Assembly: GCA_009667805.1 (NCBI GenBank)
Contig: CM019075.1
Coordinates: forward strand, 21,139,615-21,203,614
Length of the DNA stretch: 64,000 nucleotides
Direction: 5' to 3'
DNA from: Leptobrachium leishanense
Lineage: Eukaryota; Chordata; Amphibia; Anura; Megophryidae
Position 1 is the first letter of the stretch. Every line of letters starts with the position of its first letter. Position numbers and translations under genes: made by a program. The notes beneath the pieces were generated by a model. It was not told the origin of the DNA. It saw only the letters and a program-made list of their open reading frames with translations, and ran no database searches. Positions 35,248 to 45,586 of the stretch are shown here, in pieces.

Positions 35248-38200
35248 CACATGGCTCCACAGCAATAAAACTCATGTTGTGTGGGGTGTGTTAGTATTAT
35301 TGCTGTGGAGCTATGTGATATACACACACACAGTGACACAGTAATGTGCGGTACATATGAGCGTATCACAGAACTTCACAGCAATAAAATTCAGTAATGT
35401 GTGGTGTGTATGAGCGTGAGTTTAGGCTAGGGTCAAACGAAAGCATTTTTACACGCGAACGTAAAAAAAGTGCGTCCGAACGAATTGACGTATTTTTTCA
35501 CGGAATTCGCGGGAAAACGGTCATTACGATGCGCATTTTTCGTGCGTGATTTTTTTCGGATCGTCAATAAAACTCTTTTTGCGTCTGGACTATGTAGGCT
35601 GGACATTGCATGTCAGACATCTCCTAATCACGCACACACGCCGCTTATGCCGCAGCTGCGCACTCTGTACGTCCGTACTAGCGGTTCGGCGTTCTCGAAA
35701 AAATGCGTTCGTTTTCCACTTGCGTTGCGCGGCCGGACTTTCGTGCGACCGTACTTCGTATATTGGGCCGTCATTGCCCGGATCTGCTGCTAGTGCGGCC
35801 GTGATTATGTGCGCCAGAACGCGCGTTAAAAGTGCGCTGGTCTGACCCCAGCTTTAATGGCTGTGGAGCTCTGATACGCTCATTACACAGTGTACGTTAC
35901 TGTGAGTGTTATTGCTGTGGAGCTCTGCGATACACTCTAGTGCAGCAGTATTGTTAAATTTATAATTGAAAGTTAACTATAGTGTGCATTGGAAGAATAA
36001 AAAAAAAAAAAAACTTACCAAGTGTGACCAGTGTTTTATGTATCATTGAAAAGGCCAATGGCCCTTCATGTGACCCTCTAGCCTCTATGGCTCCAATGAT
36101 ATGGGTTGGGGCAAATGCCCCCCCTGTATCTCCCCCATAGGGAATTCCCAGGGGGGTGGCGTTTGTGACGTCATCACACCCATGTACGATGATGTCAGTG
36201 TTCAGGGAGGGTCCCACCATTAGCTGATAAAGATGTTTGCTCGCTGTGGGATTAGTCCAATCGGCGCCAGGCCGAGGAACCTCACTGATGGGCTGCAGAC
36301 GTCCTCTGCTAAATTGCAGAGGAGCATCTGCCATGCCAGTACTGCGTGCCAATGCGTACTGGCAGAAAATAAGCCCTTTTTATCTGTATATTGGCAATGT
36401 AGTAGTTGATACTGGGGAATAGTCTCAATATCTGCCCCCATAATCTGCTGACACCCTCCGCCACTTCAGGCCATTGGGAGGAGGTGGGCACAGGGGTGCT
36501 TTTGGTCATTGGGAGGGGATAGGGCACAGATATCAGCTATAGGGAGGGGGCACAGAGGTATTCTTGGCTATAGGTGGGGGGGGTCGATCACTGACTTTTT
36601 TTTGAGGGTTGGAGGAGGCTTAGGGGAAAGGATCGGGTCCATGGGCAGGAGGAGGGGGTGCCTTGGAGAGAAGGGACTGAGGTGCTTTGGGGGGATTGAG
36701 GAGCCACTGTGAGTAGGAGTTACTGGTTAAGAAAACCGTGATGTGCAGAGAGTGAATATTTATTAATGGCTGCATCCCATTGTAACAATGTCATTTTTTC
36801 CCCCCCCTTGTAGGCATGCAAATGAAGAGCCCTGACAAAAAACGTCGCAAGTCAAGCACTCAGGTGCGTAGAACACTGGGTTGGGAAGGATCACGGTGCA
36901 GGGTAAAGACTGGCGACTGACCATTACCAGGTTGTGGCGTCCCCTATATCTGGCACGGATAGCAAATACAGAGCATTACGTTTATCCTGATTTCTACTTA
37001 AATCTGATGATGTGGAAGAATGCCTAAAAAGGTCCTAATATTTATCTCCTATGAGAGCAGGATAGTCTCAGGTGTCCAGTTCCCTAATCCAGGTCACTGG
37101 TAGCACCTCACTGACATTAGTAAGATAGGGGTCAGCAACTTTGACCCTTCAGTAGTTTGGGAACTATATTTTGCAAGAAGCTCTGCCAACCAAGTAGCTG
37201 AGCCTCGTGGAGATGTAATCAAAAAGCATCTGGACATCCATGGTTGATGACCTCTGGTGTATGGTGTGCAGCAGAAACTTCCCAGAGACAGAATGACTAG
37301 ATTGGTCCACATAATGAATTTCATGAGTGAGTGGAAGTGCTATATCAGGGGTTAGCAACCTCGGCCCTCCAGATGTTTTGGAGCTAGATTACCCTTGGAG
37401 GCTTAGCCCACGTAATCATTGACTGAGCATCATGGGATATGTAGCTTCAAAAAAATCTTCGGGTAGGACTTGGCAATCTTGGCCCTTATGTTTGGGGGCA
37501 GAGGAATGATGGGAGTGTTTTTTGGATGCCAATAATTGCTTCCTACACTTACGAGCTAATCATGACTGAGCTCTATAGCTAGAAGTTGCAGACTGACCAG
37601 GTTGGAGAGATTGACAAGCTTTGCAAAAGACATTTTGGTCTTGGGTGGAGATGGGAAAAAGTGAAAATATGGTGGGCTGTTGACCTCATTTGCTAGCTAA
37701 GATTAAGTTTCATCAAGCTGATTCTTGGGATGTTCGGATCCCAGCATTGATTTAGGTTTTTCAAGCTGATCCGAACCCCAAGTATGAGACCTAATGGAAA
37801 ACTGGAGTGGCTTCAGCATGGACAAGCGGTGTCTGTCCTATCCGCTTGCCAGTCATGGAGACAAGAAAGCTGCTGTGAGCCTCCTAGGTGGAGTCCAGTC
37901 CTTCTGCGTTAACTAGCAGTGTCTTCACTGCTTGCTCCATGACCTACAAGCAGGCAGGGCAGGCAACATAAGTGAATGCTGAGACCCAGGAATTCCCTTT
38001 CACAAGGGAGCCATCCATTCGCCTGTAGGGTTTGCGGTATCGGATTGGGACTCTGTATCGGCTGATCCCAAGTACAGCGCGATGCGAAACGCGGCTCAAA
38101 ACGCAATCAGATCATTCCTAGTTAATGGTCATGGCGTGTGTGTCACAGAGGTCAAGGTCCTCATGTAGGTTTATTACTGTAAGTCACCTATAAAAGAATG

Positions 38201-39413
38201 GTGTCCATTGAATGTTTTCTGATATTCATGCCTGTATACAATGTTCTGATTCTGTCGCACATGTGTACACCCTGAAGATAAGGTTTCTAATAAAGTCTTA
38301 ATATTTGGCCCAGTTTGACTTTTTAATCCTTATTTCCTTCTCTTTCCTCCTTAGGGACCCGCTTATTCACATCTTTCTGAATTTGCCCCTCCACCCACTC
38401 CTATGGTTGACCACCTGGTGGCCTCAAATCCGTTCGAAGATGACTTTGGGGCACCCAAGGTCAACGTAGCTGCCTCTCCGTTCCTCAATAACCCTGTGCC
38501 ATTTGGCAACTTCCGCATGCAGGGAGGAATGCCACATCAGGTGCCTCCAGGTTATCCTGGTGGTCCTCAGCCCATGAGGAGGCAGCCTCCACCATTTCCT
38601 CCAAATCAGATGGGTCCTGGTTTTGGCATGCCCCAGAATCCAAACTACGGCCAACCTGGGAATATGAACTTTTCTAACCAGCCTTTCAATCAAGCCATAG
38701 GACAGAGCTTTAGCCCTCCTGCTGGGCAAATGATGCCTGGACCAGTGGGTGGGTTTGGGCCAATGATGTCTCCATCCATGGGCCAGCCACCCCGTGGGGA
38801 TATGGGGCCAGGGCCAGTTTTGAACTCTCCTGGTGGCCCACCACTTTCACAACGGTTCGGTTCCCCAGGTCACCCCTTTGCACAGTCCAACATGCAAAGA
38901 CCCAACCTTCCCCCCAACGCTAGCCCATTTGCTGGTGCAGATCAGAATTTCCCTCCAGGGGTGGAAGATCACGGCAAGAACCTCAACCCTCCCAGCAATG
39001 CCTTCAGTCAAGACCAACATGTAGGTTCTCCATCTGCAGTCAATGGGAATCAGCCAAATTTCACACCTAATAACGCCCCGCGGGGAAACAGCAGCACTCC
39101 CGAAGTGAACAGCATCCCACCTGCCAGCAAACCGACGGGAAACTCGGGGCATCAACCACCCCCTGGACTCGTTTACCCCTGTGGAGCCTGCAGGAACGAG
39201 GTTAACGATGACCAGGATGCCATCCTTTGTGAGGCTTCTTGCCAGAAATGGTTCCACAGGGAATGTACGGGGATGACAGAAAGTGCCTACAGTTTGCTCA
39301 CCAGAGAGTCTTCTGCTGTCTGGGCTTGTGACTACTGCCTGAAAACAAAAGACATTCAGTCAGTCTACATCCGCGAGGCAATGGGGCAACTAGTGGCTGC
39401 CAACGACGGGTGA
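31594..39413 (+). CDS. PYGO2: PYGO2, pygopus homologue 2 (3 coding exons, 389 aa)
   Basis: Nuclear cofactor of Wnt/beta-catenin transcription. It binds BCL9 and methylated histone H3 Lys4 through its PHD finger. Join: 31594-31654, 36814-36863, 38355-39413; the introns are GT-AG and phases agree. Residues 29-33 are a KKRRK nuclear localisation signal. The N-terminal homology domain follows, with HLVASNPFEDDFG (NPF at 62-64). A long Pro/Gly/Met/Asn-rich middle comes next. The PHD finger (about 311-366) has the full Cys4-His-Cys3 pattern in CGAC, LCEASCQKWFHRECTG and WACDYC. It ends QLVAANDG. Human PYGO2 is 406 aa. It lies downstream of SHC1 in the same orientation. Intron 1 carries a 3.25-kb minisatellite. 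No disruption is seen. Confidence 0.97.
31676..34925. repeat. Giant G-rich minisatellite in PYGO2 intron 1, 26-bp unit
   Basis: Roughly 120 tandem copies of a unit made of GGGAGGAGGGGGC and GCTTCTGGTCATT. Shorter variants lack one to several bases. A recurrent variant replaces TTCTGGTC with GGGTGTTTTTGGGC. Later units near 34140-34330 have CTTTTGGTC. Because 26 is not a multiple of three and the unit has no stop in any forward frame, three enormous overlapping frames of 870-1076 codons stay open. They are artefacts of the repeat. A degraded remnant reappears at 36470-36560. Confidence 0.97.
35186..35246. repeat. (GT)n microsatellite
   Basis: About 30 GT dinucleotides in PYGO2 intron 1. Confidence 0.97.
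35242..35340. repeat. Inverted repeat beside the GT microsatellite
   Basis: GTATCACATGGCTCCACAGC with AATAAAA pairs with TATTATTGCTGTGGAGCTAT and GTGATATAC, giving 30-bp arms around a 45-bp loop. Further partial copies of the arm occur at 35362-35395 and on both sides of the MITE (35860-35885, 35905-35930). Confidence 0.75.
35425..35853. mobile_element. Harbinger-like MITE, copy 2, in PYGO2 intron 1
   Basis: Ends GGCTAGGGTCAAACGAAAGC and TGGTCTGACCCCAGCT, with TTA duplicated at 35422-35424 and 35854-35856. Same orientation and interior as the copy at 11164, including CGTGCGTGATTTTTTTCGG and the TCTCCTAATCACGCACACAC block. Confidence 0.88.
35857..36813. other. PYGO2: Remainder of PYGO2 intron 1
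   Basis: Non-coding. It contains an A run near 35999 and G-rich remnants of the minisatellite at 36470-36720. Confidence 0.6.
36814..36863 (+). CDS. PYGO2: PYGO2 coding exon 2 (NLS)
   Basis: Acceptor CCCTTGTAG and donor GTGCGT at 36864. Encodes GMQMKSPDKKRRKSSTQ, including the basic nuclear localisation signal. Confidence 0.96.
37126..37486. mobile_element. Two adjacent hAT-like MITEs in PYGO2 intron 2
   Basis: One at about 37128-37262 (AGGGGTCAGCAACTTTGACC, AGCATCTGGACATCC) and another at 37346-37486 (CAGGGGTTAGCAACCTCGGC, CCCTCCAGATGTTTTGGAGC, GGCAATCTTGGCCC). Both match the family at 7957 and 12080. The remaining intron up to 38354 shows no other feature. Confidence 0.75.
38355..39413 (+). 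CDS. PYGO2: PYGO2 coding exon 3 (NHD, linker, PHD finger)
   Basis: Acceptor CTCCTTAG at 38347-38354. Encodes 352 residues from GPAYSHLSEFAPPPTPMVDH to VAANDG and a TGA at 39411-39413. It holds the NPF motif, the Pro-rich linker and the whole PHD finger. Confidence 0.97.
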   Translation, partial: GPAYSHLSEFAPPPTPMVDHLVASNPFEDDFGAPKVNVAASPFLNNPVPFGNFRMQGGMPHQVPPGYPGGPQPMRRQPPPFPPNQMGPGFGMPQNPNYGQPGNMNFSNQPFNQAIGQSFSPPAGQMMPGPVGGFGPMMSPSMGQPPRGDMGPGPVLNSPGGPPLSQRFGSPGHPFAQSNMQRPNLPPNASPFAGADQNFPPGVEDHGKNLNPPSNAFSQDQHVGSPSAVNGNQPNFTPNNAPRGNSSTPEVNSIPPASKPTGNSGHQPPPGLVYPCGACRNEVNDDQDAILCEASCQKWFHRECTGMTESAYSLLTRESSAVWACDYCLKTKDIQSVYIREAMGQLVAANDG

Positions 39414-39763
39414 CAGCAAGACTTGGTGCGGTTACTCCAGCTTTAACAACTTGGACCTAAAAGAAGGGCATCCGGGACCCTGGCCATGACTACCATTCAG
39501 CGACATTGCATTGCGAAGTGGTCCAACACCACCAAAATCTGACAACGCAGGAGGGTCCGAATTATATATAAATTTAAAAAAGACTCCTTTTTATTGAATG
39601 TCTGGTCAAAGGAAATCTCTTAATATTTTTTAATTGTTCCTCGTTTTATGGTTCGCATCCTTCAGATCGATGTTCAGTTTTATTTTGTACAGATTTTTTT
39701 TTTTTTTTTTGCCTGTCTGTATTTTTGATAATGTGTATGTCCTTGTCTGAAATTCCTATTAAA
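39414..39763 (+). other. PYGO2: PYGO2 3' UTR
   Basis: Follows the stop codon. It includes T-rich stretches and an ATTAAA polyadenylation signal variant at 39758-39763, about 345 bases after the stop, followed by GT-rich sequence as expected downstream of a cleavage site. Confidence 0.6.
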
Positions 39764-40568
39764 TGTCTGTCCCTGTGGGTCTGACAGTCACAGAGCTGGT
39801 GAATCGCATGCTTTACGATGTGTCTGACAGCACACTTCCTGTGGTTTTTCTAAATAACTAGGTTTAATCTGTGATGAAATCTTTTTCTGGCCACTCCTTC
39901 AGATGGATAGATTTCAGGGTGGCGTCTGCAGATGCCGTGTTTGCAGTTAATTCTTGTCTATTCTCAGTATTGGCGTTTTTAAGTCAGGAGCCGCCTAGAT
40001 GTTTTAAGGAGCCAGGGAACGTTTTGCACGATGAGATTTGTCGTAAATCTGGGACGCCATTGCTACTCAGCCCCTTGATTTCTCAAGCTCTGATTTTAAT
40101 ACGTTTAGGGGCAGCATCTGTATACCTTTGGCACCCCAGATGTTGGCCTACAATTCTTTCAATACAATCGCTGGACAGAATCATGGGAGTTGTGGTCCTG
40201 CAACCTCTGAGAAGAGGAAGGAGTTAGACTTGGCATTGATATACTCGTATAAAAATGCACACAACAGGCACACTTGGCCTCCCCAGTACCAAAACTTCCA
40301 TATGCAGGTTTTCCCATTGAAAGCCGTTTAAAATAATTAAACTCCCAAGTTTAGCCTATGCAACCCCACTCGCACTTTTTTTCCATCTGATGTTTTCTCT
40401 GAAAAAAAAAAAATAACCTATGGATTCACTGGGGATACCATGAGGTGGGGGGCTGCTCCTTGTAACCAAAACCTCAACAAACTCTACTGCAGAATACAGT
40501 GAGTTGTGGGGTCAGTCGCTGCTGTACAGGGATAAGATTCAGGGGGTTATAAGGAGTGTAAATCCCTG
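39764..40568. other. Downstream flank of PYGO2
   Basis: No gene recognised. A degraded hAT-like MITE is likely at about 40128-40210 (CCCCAGATGTTGGCCTACAATTC and GGGAGTTGTGGTCC). PBXIP1, the next gene in human, was not recognised here or further right. Confidence 0.5.
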
Positions 40569-40840
40569 TACAGATACAAGGTGTTGCTGTGTAATTGCCA
40601 TACACAGGCATTATGCAGCACATACAGATACAAGGTGTTGCTGTAATTGCCATACACAGGCATTATGCAGCACATACAGATACAAGGTGTTGCTGTATTT
40701 GCCATACACAGGCATTATGCAGCACATACAGATACAAGGTGTTGCTGTAATTGCCATACACAGGCATTATGCAGCACATACAGATACAAGGTGTTGCTGT
40801 ATTTGCCATACACAGGCATTATGCAGCACATACAGATATT
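40569..40840. repeat. 53-bp tandem repeat, five copies
   Basis: Five consecutive copies of CAGATACAAGGTGTTGCTGT, AATTGCCATACACAGGC and ATTATGCAGCACATA. Units alternate between GTAATTGCC and GTATTTGCC, so a two-unit higher-order period is suggested. The first unit has a small insertion. Confidence 0.95.
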
Positions 40841-41478
40841 GCATTGCTAATAATCTCATTATGGTCACTACAAATCCCTTAAATAAGAGATCTCACCATT
40901 ATCTGTCTGCATCACAAACACTTTTTATGCCTGAATGCTGATAAACCATCTCAACTTTACCAAAATAATGCTGGGATGAAAAGTTCTAAAGGTTACATAA
41001 ATACCCAAAAGGAAATATGGTGCAAATTTACACATTTTTACCCCACATTTGTGTTAAATACCTATAGGGTCTGTTCAAAAAGCACTAAACTTGCGTGCAG
41101 TTTCGGGGGATTTACTATTTAGCCAAGTGTTGCTGAAATTAGAGTTTCCGCAGCAGTCATAGGGCGTTGGCATTGTTGAATTCTACTGCACAGCAAAAGA
41201 AAAACGTTAGTCTCTTTTAGACCCCTATTGGGATAATATAAAAAAGGTCACAGAATAAAAAAATACACGTTCAGGCAGTACAGATGTGGCTATCATCGTC
41301 ATAAAAGAAAAAGGCAAGTACAGCAGCAAAGCGCCGACAAGCAAAACCATAACCACTGAGTGTAACAAACAGTATCCAATATGGACCAATCGTTACTTAG
41401 TGCTATAGAATAAAACACACCATAAGAAAGGTGAGCAAAAAAAAAAGGAAAAACCAACAGTCGTGCGTTCGCAGCATT
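40841..41478. other. Intergenic sequence, no gene seen
   Basis: A/T-rich sequence without recognised exon, RNA or repeat family. Confidence 0.5.
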
Positions 41479-41481
41479 TTA

Positions 41482-41864
41482 GGCTAGGGTCAGACGAGCG
41501 CAGTATTAACGTGCGTTTAGCAGCACTAAATCACGGCCGTGCTAGCAGCAAATGACGTCCAATGCCGGGCAGCATACGAAGAACGGCCGCACAAAAGTGG
41601 CAAACGAACGCATTTTATCGAACGTCAAACCGCTAGTACTGACGTACAGAGTGCGCTGCGTCCGCATAGCGGTGTGTGTGCGTGAATAGGAGACGTCAGA
41701 CACTGCTAATGTCCGGCCAACATAACGTCCAGACGCAAAAAGGGTTTCATTGATGATCCGTACAAAATAACGGCCGAAAATGCGCATCGTATGACCACTG
41801 TCGCGTTCTTTCGAACGCACTTTTTCACGGACAACGCGAAAAATGCGTTAGTCTGACCCTAGCC
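41482..41864. mobile_element. Harbinger-like MITE, copy 3, inverted
   Basis: Ends GGCTAGGGTCAGACGAGCGC and TTAGTCTGACCCTAGCC, with TTA duplicated at 41479-41481 and 41865-41867. The interior is the reverse complement of copies 1 and 2 (AGGAGACGTCAGACACTGC, AATAACGGCCG). Confidence 0.88.
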
Positions 41865-41867
41865 TTA

Positions 41868-42656
41868 GCTGTAAGAGATCTCATTAGCAGGTTCTTGTTG
41901 GTTTATTCCTAGGAATAAACAATGTGGATTTGGTTAGAAAACCTGAAGGTGCATTGCAAAAACCTGCCACAACATCAATGTGCTCCACTGCGGCAGGTCC
42001 TACACTATGCCAACCTACTGACTGCTCAGGTAAACCCACCTTACTTGGGAAATCCATCCTCGTGGAGATTTCTGCAGTTTAAGGATAAAAGTAAACAGGT
42101 CCTACGGTGAGACACTTATGGCCAGAATGGGTGCAAAGCCAAGGAGGCCGGCCGGCGCATCAAAATGTTTCTGCTTAAAAAGCCTTTTTTCATGCTGTAT
42201 CCATACATTCTCCAAGATATTTATGGTTACACAAATATATTGAATCATGACATCTCTGCATTTCTTGTGCTTTAAAAAAAAGAGGTACTTACAGTGTTCA
42301 GGTTAGAGAGGCAGACACTTCCGGGACCGTTACCCTATTGGTTATCTTCATGTACCTCATGCGTGGATGATCCATCAGTCAAACAAGATGTTCATGTGTA
42401 CCATGCCAGCTTCAATTTACATACAGGATCCTCTCCATAGAAAGCACCTGTTGTAGGTATGTCAAAAAGCAAACGACTGAAAGAAATCCATGTCTTGTCT
42501 GTCCCGGCACATGCTGCATCCCTAAAGCAATCAAATATAAATCATACGTTCATAAGATAACTCTATAGCCTGCTATAACACTGGTGAACAAACCGTGACG
42601 GTCTGAACATGTAATTGATCACAGAGAGCACGGTATGGCAAAAACTGATTTAATAA

Positions 42657-42691
<35 letters not shown>

Positions 42692-42802
42692 GTGCATATA
42701 AACGAGACCATAGAAAAAAGCCAAAACAAAATTATATATTTGCAAATTGCAACACTATTAGTATCACAACATAATGTGGGTAAATTATTGTGGGTATTAA
42801 TA
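41868..42802. other. Intergenic sequence, no gene seen
   Basis: No coding exon recognised. An (AT)/(AC) microsatellite lies at about 42655-42692. Confidence 0.5.
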
Positions 42803-43057
42803 TACAGTCAGGTCCAGAAATATTGGGACATGGACACAATTCTAACATCTTTGTGTTTGGCTCTATACACCAGCACAATGGAGTTGGAATGAAACAATGT
42901 GCTTTAACTGCAGACTGTCAGCTTTAATTTGAGGGTATGTACATCCAACTCAGGTGAACGGTGTAGGACTTACAGCAGTTTGCAGATGTGCCTCCTACTT
43001 GTTAAGGGACCAAAGGTAATGGGACAGAATAATAATCGTAAATCAAACTTTCCCTTC

Positions 43058-43323
43058 TTAATACTTGGTTGCAAATCCTTTGCAGTCAATCACAGCCTGA
43101 AGTCTGGAACGCATAGACATCACCAGACGCTGGGTTTCATCCCTGGTGATGCTCTGCCAGGCCTCTACTGCAACTGTCTTCAGTTCCTGCTTGTTCTTGG
43201 GGCATTTTCCCTTCAGTTTTGTCTTCAGCAAGTGAAATGCATGCTCAATGGGATTCAGGTCAGGTGATTGACTTGGCCATTGCATAACATTCCACTTCTG
43301 TCCCTTCAAAAACTCTTTGGTTG
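43058..43323 (-). pseudogene. Tc1 transposase, C-terminal fragment
   Basis: On the other side of the LINE insertion. Encodes FLKGQKWNVMQWPSQSPDLN, then PIEHAFHLLKTKLKG with the third catalytic residue (Glu), ending DCKGFATKY. With the fragment above it gives the DDE triad of Tc1. Confidence 0.9.
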
Positions 43324-43328
43324 CTTTT

Positions 43329-44460
43329 TATTATTATTATTCTTTATTTATAAAGCGCCAGCATATTCCGCAGCGCTGTACAATAGGCACAGTATAGACG
43401 GGTTACAATACATTGAACAACATTTGACAAACAGTACAGGAGGAGATGAGGGCCCTATTCCCGTAGGAACTCACAATCTGGGAGGGTTGGGGTTGGAAAC
43501 AGGAGGAGAGGACTGTAAGGTGAGAGTGATTGATGATTGCGTCAGTGAGTTGGGGGGTAGGCTTCCCTAAATAGGAATGTTTTAAGGGAGCGTTTGAAGG
43601 AAGAGAAGTTAGGGGAAAGTCTGACAGTACGAGGGAGAGCGTTCCAGAGAGTGGGGGCTGCGCGTGAGAAATCCTGCAGTCTATCATGGGAAGAGGTGAT
43701 GCGGGGAGAAGCTAGGCGCAGGTCACTGTTTGACCTTAGGGAGCGGGCTGGGGTGTATTTGGTGATTAGTGAGGACAGGTAGTGGGGAGCTGAGTTAGTG
43801 AGGGTTTTGTAGGTAACGGTAAGGATTTTGAACTTAATTCTGCAGTGGATGGGGAGCCAGTGAAGGGACTCGCAGAGGGGAGCGGCAGAGACAGAGCGGC
43901 GGGTGAGGTGAATTAGCCTGGCGGAGGCGTTCAGGATGGATTGTAGGGGGGAGAGGCGGGACAGAGGGAGGCCAGATAAGAGATTATTGCAATAGTCAAG
44001 TCGGGAGATTACCAGGGCGTGTATGAGTTGTTTTGTGGTGACAGCGGTAAGAAATGGCCGAATTCTGAAAATATTACGCAATTGGTAGCGGCAGGAGGAG
44101 GAAAGAGACTTGATGTGGGGGATGAAGGAAAGAGCAGAGTCAAGTGTAACTCCAAGACAGCGAACTTGGTTTGATGGGGAGATGGTGATACCCTCCACCG
44201 TGATAAAGAAGTCAGGAGGTGGGGAGGCATTGGAGGGAGGAATAAGTAGGAGTTCAGTCTTGGACATGTTGATCTTTAGGTGGTGCGAGGCCATCCAGGA
44301 GGAGATGCCAGATAAACAGTCACTGACTTTTGAAAGGACAGGGGGAGAGAGATCAGGGGTAGAGAGGTAGATCTGAGTGTCATCAGCGTAGAGGTGGTAA
44401 TTAAAGCCAAAGCTGTTGATGATTTTGCCCAGGGAGGAGGTGTAGATGGAAAAGAGCCAT
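43329..44460 (-). mobile_element. 5'-truncated L2-clade LINE inside the Tc1 transposase
   Basis: The 3' tail (ATT repeats and CTTTATTTATAAAGCGCC) lies at 43329. Coding sequence runs from about 44294 to 43542 with [47 protein letters not shown] and [14 protein letters not shown]. The 5-bp CTTTT flanks both ends (43324-43328, 44461-44465). The open frame over 250 codons is intact, so this copy is young. It closely matches the copy at 29819. Confidence 0.9.
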
Positions 44461-44574
44461 CTTTTGCAGTATGCTTTGGGTCATTGTCCATCTGCACTGT
44501 GAAGCGCCGTCCAATGAGTTCTGCAGCATTTGGCTGAATGTGAGCAGATAATATTGACCGAAACACTTCAGAAT

Positions 44575-45228
44575 TCATCCTGCTGCTTTTGTCAGCGTCA
44601 CATCAATAAATACAAGAGAACCAGTTCCATTGGCAGCCATACATGCCCACGCCATGACACTACCACCACCATGCTTCACTGATGAGGTGGTATGCTTAGG
44701 ATCATGAGCAGTTCCTTTCCTTCTCCATACTCTTCTCTTCCCATCACTCTGGTACAAGTTGATCTTGGTCTCATCTGTCCATAGGATCTTGTCCCAGAAC
44801 TGTGAAGGCTTTGTTAGGTGTTGTTTGGCAAACTCTAATCTGGCCTTCCTGTTTTTGAGGCTCACCAATGGTTTACATCTTCTGGTGAACCCTCTGTATT
44901 CACTCTGGAGAAGTCTTCTCTTGATTGTTGACTTTGACACACATACACCTACCTCCTGGAGAGTGTTCTTGATCTGGCCAACTGTTGTGAAGGGTGTTTT
45001 CTTCACCAGGCAAAGAATTCTTCGGTCATCCACCACAGTTGTTTTCTGTGGTCTCCCGGGTCTTTTGGTGTTGCTGAGCTCACCGGTGCGTTCCTTCTTT
45101 TTGAGAATGTTCCAAACAGTTGTTTTGGCCACGCCTAATGTTCTTGCTATCTCTCTGATGGGTTTGTTTTGTTTCTTCAGCCTAATGATGGCTTGCTTTA
45201 TGGATAGTGACAGCTCTTTGGATCTCAT
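44575..45228 (-). pseudogene. Tc1 transposase, N-terminal two-thirds
   Basis: Start MRSKELSLSIKQAIIRLKK, with paired-like helix-turn-helix (REIARTLGVAKTTVWNILKK), then GRPQKTTVVDDRR (AT-hook-like GRP) and a second HTH. WTDETKINLY carries the first catalytic Asp, followed by KHGGGSVMAWACMAANG. The frame shifts near 44578. The sequence carrying the second Asp ([10 protein letters not shown]) continues in another frame to 44466, where the LINE interrupts. Confidence 0.9.
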
Positions 45229-45586
45229 CTTGAGAGTTGACAGCAACAGATTCCAAATGCAAATAGCACACTTAAAATGAACTCTGGTCCTTTTATCTGC
45301 ACATTGTAATTGGGGTAATGAGGGAATATCACACCTGGCCATAGAACAGCTGAGAAGCCAATTGTCCCATTACCTTTGGTCCCTTAACAAGTGGGAGGCA
45401 CATCTGCAAACTGCTGTAAATCCTACACCGTTCACCTGAGTTGGATGTACATACCCTCAAATTAAAGCTGACAGTCTGCAGTTAAAGCACATTGTGTTTG
45501 TTTCATTCCAATTCCTTTGTGGTGGTGTATAGAGCCAAAGATGTTAGCAGTGTGTCGATGTCCCAATATTTCTGGACCGGACTCTA

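Larger units (their letters stand above)
42805..45584 (-). mobile_element. Tc1-type transposon, interrupted by an L2 LINE
   Basis: Ends CAGTCAGGTCCAGAAATATT and AATATTTCTGGACCGGACT are inverted repeats about 200 bp long, in TA target sites (42803-42804 and after 45584). Transposase is on the minus strand. Subtracting the LINE at 43329-44460 leaves about 1.65 kb, the usual Tc1 size. The transposase is split and frameshifted, so it is dead. Confidence 0.93.

Noticed and set aside
40504..40941. Frame of repeated THALCSTYRYKVLL type
   Set aside because: Translation of the 53-bp tandem array.
41922..42110. Short open frame right of PYGO2 as part of PBXIP1
   Set aside because: No resemblance to PBXIP1 and no convincing splice structure.
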